32,085 nt of DNA from Bryobacterales bacterium (GTDB taxonomy: Bacteria > Acidobacteriota > Terriglobia > Bryobacterales > Bryobacteraceae), in the NCBI GenBank assembly GCA_016789755.1, contig JAEUQG010000312.1:1-32085 (forward strand), read 5' to 3'. Under the pieces are notes generated by a model, which did no database searches, was not told where the DNA came from, and worked only from the letters and a program-made list of their open reading frames with translations. Made by a program: the position numbers and the translations under genes. Positions 27,122 through 32,085 of this stretch are shown here, in pieces (the stretch's first letter is position 1; each line of letters opens with the position of its first letter).

Positions 27122-28873
27122 ATGTGGGTTTGCAGAGTTTTTTTGGCTTGCGGTGTGCTTGCCTGCCAGGCAGCGGCGCCCCCCGATGTTCTCATCGTGG
27201 GCGCGGGGATCGGCGGCCTGACCACCGCCCTCGAAGCCGCGCGCAACGGAGCTCGCGTCCTGGTTGTGGACCAGTCATCGGTTTTCGGCGGGCATGCCGT
27301 GGCCTCCGAAGGCGGCTTGTTCCTTGTGGCGACTCCCGTGCAGAAGGCGCAGGGCATTCAGGATTCCCCTGAACTGGCATTTCGCGATTTCACAACTTGG
27401 GGTGAAGACGCCGACGAACACTGGGCAAGGCTGTATGCCGCCCGGTCCTTACCCGATGTCCACGACTGGATGACGGCAATGGGCGTGAAGTTTACCTTCG
27501 TCCGCTTCACCCCAGGCAACTCCGTGGCGCGGTTTCACGAAAACTCCCAGCGCGGATTCGGCGTGGTGGCGCCCATCTACCGCGAGTGTCTGATGACCGG
27601 GCGCGTCGAATTCGCCTGGCATATCAAGGTGACCGCTCTCCTGCGCCGCGATGGACGGGTCGTCGGAGTGGAAGGCGCCCACGAACGCACGGGACGCGTG
27701 CTCAAGTGGGAAGCGCCAGCCATCGTCCTCGCAACGGGCGGGTTTCAAGGCAACATCGAACTCGTGAAGAAGCACTGGCCGCGTGGCTTGGCCGTGCCGG
27801 AGACAATCCTCATCGGCGGTGGGATTCACGCCACCGGCGGCGGACACGCTTTGGCAAAGGCCGCCGGCGCCGCCGAAGAACGCATGGATCATATGTGGCT
27901 CTATGCGCGGGGCGTGCCCGATCCCCGCTATCCCGCATCGAAACGCGGACTCAGCGTCATCAACCGCGCCGGCATCATGGTCAACCGCAATGGCGCGCGC
28001 TTCCATCGCGAAGTGTCGGGAGAAAAGTTTGCCTTTCCCGCCATGGTCCAACAACCGGGCGCCCGTGCCTGGCTCGTCTTCGATGAGGCAGCGAAAAAAC
28101 ACACAGTGGTGGCGGGAACCGATTGGGCCGACTGGAATCGCGTCGAGCGCGAGATCTTCGGCAATCCACGGCTGGTGCACAAGGCTGCCACCCTCGCCGG
28201 GTTGGCGCGACTGTCGGGCATTTCCGTCGATGGGCTGGAACGCGGCGTGGCCCGCTTTAACCGTTCGATCGACTCCGGCGTCGACGAAGACTACGGCAGA
28301 TTCGATCATGCCAATCCGCCCGCCAGACAGCCTTCCGGAAGACCGCCCATCCTCGCCGTCAAGCAACCTCCGTTCTATGCGATTCCGTTGTTTCCCCTGA
28401 CACGCAAGAGCATGGGCGGGCTGGCCACCGATCGCCAAAGCAGAGTCCTCGATTCGTCGCGCACGCCGATCCCAGGCTTATACGCCGTCGGCGAGGTGGC
28501 GGGCTTCGGCGGCATCAATGGCAAGGCCGGTTTGGAAGGCACCTTCCTCGGCCCGTCCATCTTGCAGGGACGATTGCTCGGCAAAGCGCTTGCTCCCGCA
28601 TCTCCGCGAGAGCCCACATCGCCCGTCTCCACGGAAACGGATAGCAGTGTCGGAAAACCCGGCGCCTGCTCCGGCTGTCACCCTTTGGAAAAGCAGGTGG
28701 CCCTCGGCCGAAAAGGCTATTGGCACTTCGATCGCGTTCATGCAAAGGCGCTCGAAACGAAATGGGAATGCTCCATGTGCCACGCCGGGATGACTCCTTT
28801 TCGCCCCCAAAACCATCGCATCGACCGCCTCGCGCAGGTGTCCAGTTGCGTCGCCTGCCACGCTGGAAATTAG
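27122..28873 (+). CDS. FAD-dependent oxidoreductase (fumarate-reductase-like) with C-terminal triheme cytochrome c tail
   Basis: This 583-aa protein opens with an export signal (WVCRVFLACGVLACQAAAPP; Cys15 could even be a lipobox cysteine). It continues with an FAD dinucleotide fold GAGIGGLTTALEAARNGARV (27-46) and a flavoprotein body of the fumarate reductase/succinate dehydrogenase/3-ketosteroid dehydrogenase superfamily, including VLATGGFQGN and GLEGTFLGPSILQGRLLG. The last 70 residues contain three CXXCH haem c sites: CSGCH 516, CSMCH 550 and CVACH 576, with extra His residues as possible axial ligands. It is thus a periplasmic flavocytochrome; electrons probably pass between the haems and FAD to reduce or oxidise an unknown organic substrate. 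Start: ATG 27122 with TAACCT 6 nt upstream, 12 bp after the permease stop. The stop overlaps the convergent small gene by 4 bp. Confidence 0.9.
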   Translation: MWVCRVFLACGVLACQAAAPPDVLIVGAGIGGLTTALEAARNGARVLVVDQSSVFGGHAVASEGGLFLVATPVQKAQGIQDSPELAFRDFTTWGEDADEHWARLYAARSLPDVHDWMTAMGVKFTFVRFTPGNSVARFHENSQRGFGVVAPIYRECLMTGRVEFAWHIKVTALLRRDGRVVGVEGAHERTGRVLKWEAPAIVLATGGFQGNIELVKKHWPRGLAVPETILIGGGIHATGGGHALAKAAGAAEERMDHMWLYARGVPDPRYPASKRGLSVINRAGIMVNRNGARFHREVSGEKFAFPAMVQQPGARAWLVFDEAAKKHTVVAGTDWADWNRVEREIFGNPRLVHKAATLAGLARLSGISVDGLERGVARFNRSIDSGVDEDYGRFDHANPPARQPSGRPPILAVKQPPFYAIPLFPLTRKSMGGLATDRQSRVLDSSRTPIPGLYAVGEVAGFGGINGKAGLEGTFLGPSILQGRLLGKALAPASPREPTSPVSTETDSSVGKPGACSGCHPLEKQVALGRKGYWHFDRVHAKALETKWECSMCHAGMTPFRPQNHRIDRLAQVSSCVACHAGN

Positions 28874-29457
28874 TATTCCGGCCGGCCCCGGTAGTTCAGG
28901 TCCTTCAGCCGGAAGGAAGCCTGCCGGTACGGCCCCGTGATGCCGGGGATGTAAATGTCAAACGCCAGTTCCTTCACCTGCGCCGGCGGCCGCGGGAACA
29001 CCAATCGAAGTACGGGATCCGCACCCGCCGGAGGAAAATAGCCGGTCATTCGATACTTCTTCCCTCCCGCTTTCAGTTGCGACTCCTTTTCCATCCGCCT
29101 CGTCTCTTCGGCCTCGGCAAGTGCCGTCACATCGGGTTCCCGAATCGCCAGCACGATCGACTTGCCGGGGTTCTCTTCCAGATACGCCAGGTACTCATTG
29201 CGCGCGCCCATGTCCGGCGGCTGGCTGCCCGGTTGCTTGCTCGTGTAGCGCCGGATCGCTTCTTCCTCCGCGTCCCGCATCGGTTTCGCCGTGGCCAGAT
29301 ACACGGCTATCGGAATCGTGTTCTGGAACTGCGTCGATTGCGCCCAAGGAGAATTGTGGAACATCTCCAGCAGGTCTTCGTCGTTCCATTCCTTGGGAGC
29401 TTTCGTCTCCCAAAACGGCTCCACCCAAAGCATCGCCAGCAGAAAGATAACGTGCAT
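28870..29457 (-). CDS. Small exported protein of unknown function, 195 aa
   Basis: I do not recognise a family. ATG 29457 gives a signal-like start (MHVIFLLAMLWVEP) followed by WNDEDLLEMFHNSPWAQSTQ, a charged middle with a possible helix (VTALAEAEETRRMEKESQL) and a C-terminal part rich in beta-type residues ending RLKDLNYRGRPEY. Size and a leader suggest a periplasmic protein. The frame is open to 29799, but that extension is the antisense of the mutarotase-like gene and lies beyond a perfect TATAAT box at 29479-29474, so the shorter start is preferred. It is divergent from that gene by 36 bp and overlaps the flavocytochrome stop by 4 bp. Confidence 0.75.
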   Translation of the reverse strand: MHVIFLLAMLWVEPFWETKAPKEWNDEDLLEMFHNSPWAQSTQFQNTIPIAVYLATAKPMRDAEEEAIRRYTSKQPGSQPPDMGARNEYLAYLEENPGKSIVLAIREPDVTALAEAEETRRMEKESQLKAGGKKYRMTGYFPPAGADPVLRLVFPRPPAQVKELAFDIYIPGITGPYRQASFRLKDLNYRGRPEY

Positions 29458-29473
29458 CGCAGGTCCCGATTTG

Positions 29474-29481
29474 ATTATATT
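29474..29481. promoter_or_regulatory. Overlapping divergent -10 boxes
   Basis: The 36-bp gap between two divergent starts holds TATAAT on the minus strand (29479-29474), 16 nt before the ATG at 29457. It also holds TATATT on the plus strand (29476-29481), 12 nt before the ATG at 29494. The boxes share four base pairs, so polymerase cannot occupy both at once. No convincing -35 is seen for either. Transcription from both is inferred. Confidence 0.45.
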
Positions 29482-29493
29482 GGCGATTGCATC

Positions 29494-30567
29494 ATGGCAG
29501 ACACGACTTATCGCGGCAGACGGGCGGTTTCGCTCGAGAACGATCGGATCCGGGTGACCGTCCTGGTGGAAGGCGGCCACATCGCCGAGCTTTGTGAAAA
29601 ATCCTCGGGCGTCAACCCGATGTGGACGCCGCACTGGCCTTCTCTCGAGCCATCGCAGTTCGACAGCCGCACACATGCTTCGCTGTACGGCTCGCATGAT
29701 GAGAGCAAACTGCTGGCGGGCATCGCCGGGCACAACCTGTGCGTCGATATTTTCGGCGGCACTTCGCCGGAAGAGGCCAAGGCCGGCCTCACACCGCATG
29801 GCGAAGGCTCAATCGTTCCTTACCGCATCCACGTGGAGAACGGCGAGTTGATCCAGAGCGCCGGGTTTCCCCAAGCGCAGTTGGCCTTTGAGCGGCGCAT
29901 CCGCCTCCATGGATGCGTGGCCGCGATTCGCGAAACCCTCACCAACCTCATGGCCGTGGACAAGCCCACTGCGTGGACGCAGCACGTGTCCCTGGGCGCT
30001 CCGTTCGTGGCGCGAGGTGAGACCGAATTCCGCGTCTCCGCCACGCGCTCCAAAGTCTACGAAGCCGATTTCGCCGGCGATCTCGGTCCTTACCTTCCCG
30101 CCGCCGAATTCAATTGGCCCCACGTACCGCTGAAACGCGGCGGAACCATGGATCTGCGCACCTATCCGGCCGCCGAACGCAGTGGCGGATTCACCACTCA
30201 TCTCATGGATCCATCCCACGATCAGGCCTACTTCCTAGCTTGGGCCCCTTCATCGAAAGTCCTCTGCGGCTATGTGTGGAAGCGCAGCGATTTCCCCTGG
30301 ATGGGCCTCTGGGAGGAAAATTGCGCCCGCGATGTCGCTCCGTGGAACAATCGGGAGATCACGCGCGGTATGGAGTTCGGCGTCTCCCCAATGCCCGAAT
30401 CGCGGCGGCAAATGATTGAGCGCGGTTCCCTCTTCGGCGAAGCCGCCTTCCGCTGGATTCCCGCCAGGTCTTCCGTCACCGTGGATTACTGCGCCTTCGT
30501 GAAAACCTCCGATGCCATCGCCCAGGAAGCATCCTGGAGCGGGGGCGATGGCCTAGTGCTACGATGA
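29494..30567 (+). CDS. Aldose-1-epimerase/mutarotase-fold protein
   Basis: The 357-aa protein looks like a galactose mutarotase-like sugar-binding beta-sandwich. Near the start, IRVTVLVEGGHIAELCEKSS matches the opening strands of this superfamily. TAWTQHVSLGAPF and RSDFPWMGLWEEN follow the usual pattern of substrate-site strands. It has no signal peptide and is presumably cytoplasmic. Real epimerase activity is uncertain, since I cannot point to an unambiguous catalytic His/Glu pair. ATG 29494 is preferred to the far longer open frame from 28720, because that extension is antisense of the small exported gene and includes the intergenic -10 boxes. The dehydrogenase-subunit-like gene follows 10 bp downstream. 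Confidence 0.75.
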   Translation: MADTTYRGRRAVSLENDRIRVTVLVEGGHIAELCEKSSGVNPMWTPHWPSLEPSQFDSRTHASLYGSHDESKLLAGIAGHNLCVDIFGGTSPEEAKAGLTPHGEGSIVPYRIHVENGELIQSAGFPQAQLAFERRIRLHGCVAAIRETLTNLMAVDKPTAWTQHVSLGAPFVARGETEFRVSATRSKVYEADFAGDLGPYLPAAEFNWPHVPLKRGGTMDLRTYPAAERSGGFTTHLMDPSHDQAYFLAWAPSSKVLCGYVWKRSDFPWMGLWEENCARDVAPWNNREITRGMEFGVSPMPESRRQMIERGSLFGEAAFRWIPARSSVTVDYCAFVKTSDAIAQEASWSGGDGLVLR

Positions 30568-30577
30568 TGAAATCGCT

Positions 30578-31090
30578 ATGAATCGCCGTGAATTGATCCG
30601 CATCACCGCGTCCGCGGCTGGCGCCCTGCCGGCCCTGTCGCAGACAGCGGCCTGGAAGCCGAAGGTGCTCGACGCCCACCAGAACGAGACGGTCATTGCC
30701 CTCACGGAACTCATCATCCCCGCCACCGACACGCCCGGGGCGAAAGCGGCGCAGGTGAACCGCTACATCGATCTGCTGCTCGCCGACGGCGCCGCAACCG
30801 ACCGCGACCGTTTCCTCGATGGCTTGGCTTTTCTCGACGGATTCGCCATCCGGCAGCACAAGGCGCCGTTCGTCAAATGCACCTCCGCGCAGCAGACCGC
30901 GGTTCTGGAAACCTTAGACCGCGGCGGCGATGCTTCCCTCGAATCCGGCCACCGCTTCTTCCGCATGGCCAAGCAGTTGACCAGCCGTATTTACTACGCC
31001 ACCGAAATCGGATTCCGCGAATTGAACAAGGGCGGGCGCGCGCCGGCCAAATACGGCTGTACACACTCCGATCAGCACCGCGAAGGATGA
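30578..31090 (+). CDS. Gluconate 2-dehydrogenase subunit 3 family protein, Tat signal
   Basis: This 170-aa protein starts with a twin-arginine signal (MNRRELIRITASAAGALPAL) and fits the Gluconate_2-dh3 family (PF13618), with VIALTELIIPATDTPGAKAA and the conserved end GFRELNKGGRAPAKYGC followed by HSDQH. In gluconate dehydrogenase this small exported subunit accompanies a GMC flavoprotein and a cytochrome, and is normally encoded beside them. Here neither partner is adjacent: the upstream gene is a mutarotase-like protein and the downstream one folC. The large subunit may lie elsewhere, or this member has another role. Start ATG 30578 is fixed by the Tat signal. The stop overlaps the folC ATG (ATGA), indicating coupling. 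Confidence 0.88.
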   Translation: MNRRELIRITASAAGALPALSQTAAWKPKVLDAHQNETVIALTELIIPATDTPGAKAAQVNRYIDLLLADGAATDRDRFLDGLAFLDGFAIRQHKAPFVKCTSAQQTAVLETLDRGGDASLESGHRFFRMAKQLTSRIYYATEIGFRELNKGGRAPAKYGCTHSDQHREG

Positions 31091-32085
31091 AGAGCTATCC
31101 GGATTCGGTCCGGTTCCTCTACTCGCTGGGCAACGAAATCAAGGCCGTGAAGTTCGGGCTGGAAACCGTCCGGGCCGTGATCGGGCAGATGGGGCATCCC
31201 GAACGTTGTGCCAAGTTCATCCATGTTGCTGGCACCAACGGCAAGGGGTCGACCTGCGCCATGCTCGCAAGTGCCCTTCGCGCCGCCGGCCTCCGCACCG
31301 GCCTCTACACTTCGCCGCACCTCATCGAGCCCACCGAACGCATTCGCATCGATGGCGCGCCGGTTTCGGCCGCGGAGTTCGCTGCTGCCTTCGATGCCGT
31401 CCACGAAACCGCGGAGGCGATGCTCGCCGCCGGCGCCATCGCCCATCACCCCACCTATTTCGAAACCGTCACCGCCATGGCCTTTCTCCTCTTCCGCCAG
31501 CGCGCCGTCGAGTGGGTGGTATTGGAGACCGGCCTCGGAGGACGGCTCGACGCCACCAATGTCGTATCTCCGCAAATCACCGTCATTACCCCCATCGATT
31601 ACGATCACGAAGCGTTCCTCGGAAAAACCATCGAGGCCATCGCCGGAGAAAAAGCCGGCATCCTGAAATCGGGAGTGCCCGTAGTTCTGGCGCCCCAGCG
31701 CGCCGACGCGGAAGCCGTTGTACGCCGCCGCGCGGACGAGTTAGGCTGCCCCTTGCTGCGTGTAGCGGACATCGCACACGACGTCAGCGGCAGCGCCGAA
31801 AGTATCACGGTGACGGCCGGCGGCGGCGTCTATCGCTGCCCCTTGCCTGGCGAACATCAGGCGCAGAATCTGCTAACCGCCGTGACGGTGCTCCGGCAAC
31901 TAGGGATACCGGAGCAGTACATCCGGGAAGGGATCGCCGGCGTACGCTGGCCCGGCCGCTTGGAAAAAGTGGCCTCGCGCCCCGACGTTATTCTCGATGG
32001 GGCCCACAATCCCGCCGGCGTGCGCGTGCTCGCCGCGCATCTGCAGAAATACTACGCGGGACGCAAAGTATGGCTTATCTACGGC
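31087..32085 (+). CDS. folC: Folylpolyglutamate/dihydrofolate synthase, 3' end outside window
   Basis: 333 codons are visible with no stop before the window ends. The protein adds glutamate to folates (and often joins dihydropteroate to glutamate) in the cytoplasm. HVAGTNGKGSTCAML (P-loop, about 46-60, Lys53) is typical of FolC. Further hallmarks are GLYTSPHL, VLETGLGGRLDATNVV, ITPIDYDHEAFLG, GEHQAQNLLTAV and, near the cut end, ILDGAHNPAG. About 80-100 residues of the usual 420-430 are missing. The start ATG 31087 overlaps the preceding stop in ATGA. Housekeeping folC placed after two sugar-metabolism-like genes is an unusual but plausible operon. Confidence 0.95.
   Translation, partial: MKSYPDSVRFLYSLGNEIKAVKFGLETVRAVIGQMGHPERCAKFIHVAGTNGKGSTCAMLASALRAAGLRTGLYTSPHLIEPTERIRIDGAPVSAAEFAAAFDAVHETAEAMLAAGAIAHHPTYFETVTAMAFLLFRQRAVEWVVLETGLGGRLDATNVVSPQITVITPIDYDHEAFLGKTIEAIAGEKAGILKSGVPVVLAPQRADAEAVVRRRADELGCPLLRVADIAHDVSGSAESITVTAGGGVYRCPLPGEHQAQNLLTAVTVLRQLGIPEQYIREGIAGVRWPGRLEKVASRPDVILDGAHNPAGVRVLAAHLQKYYAGRKVWLIYG

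Noticed and set aside
28720..29493. 258-residue upstream extension of the mutarotase-like protein
   Set aside because: It is antisense to the small exported gene, begins inside the flavocytochrome gene and contains the intergenic -10 boxes.

Overview
The window looks like a chromosomal segment of an acidobacterium, most likely of the Solibacter/Bryobacter type. The G+C content is high, there are two very large Oar-like TonB-dependent receptors with an N-terminal carboxypeptidase-regulatory-like domain, a PadR regulator sits directly on an 'acidobacterial duplicated orphan permease' (ADOP), and there is a PEP-CTERM protein, a Tat-type sulfatase and a gluconate-2-dehydrogenase-subunit-3-like protein. 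This assignment is inferred from gene content; no rRNA or other marker is present. I see no tRNA, rRNA, CRISPR array, insertion sequence or phage gene, and no gene-free stretch over 300 bases.

Layout. 1-2691: 3' part of a PEP-CTERM protein, a LuxR-type regulator (minus) and an unrecognised 254-aa protein (plus). A perfect CRP-type palindrome lies between the last two. 2698-11306: five minus-strand genes packed head to tail: gldA (glycerol dehydrogenase), a small TonB-dependent receptor, a lone ABC-type binding protein, a hybrid sensor kinase with two receiver domains, and glgX (glycogen debranching). The receptor, binding protein and kinase look like a ligand-sensing unit placed before a glycogen enzyme. 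11315-15079: a secreted beta-lactamase-fold serine hydrolase and a WG-repeat protein (plus), convergent with a sulfatase (minus). 15227-18757: first Oar receptor, with a 20-bp operator-like palindrome on its promoter. 18789-20395: a DUF2293 protein followed by a tandem copy of its N-terminal domain; the copy runs 183 bp into the antisense of the second Oar gene. 20213-24052: second Oar receptor, downstream of a YqgE/AlgH homologue that has a signal peptide. 24138-28873: PadR regulator, ADOP permease, and an FAD oxidoreductase with a C-terminal three-haem cytochrome tail. 28870-32085: a small exported protein (minus), then a mutarotase-like protein, a gluconate-dehydrogenase-subunit-3-like protein and folC (plus, cut by the window end).

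Organisation. All five convergent gene pairs end within 6 bp of each other or overlap, which leaves no room for ordinary terminators. Divergent pairs are separated by as little as 8 bp. Most genes that start a transcript lack a Shine-Dalgarno sequence and instead have a TAnnnT box 5-12 nt before the start codon, the pattern expected of leaderless or nearly leaderless mRNAs. The clearest regulatory candidates are the CRP-like site at 1821-1838, the shared dyad between gldA and the hydrolase at 11300-11316, and the Oar operator at 15145-15164.
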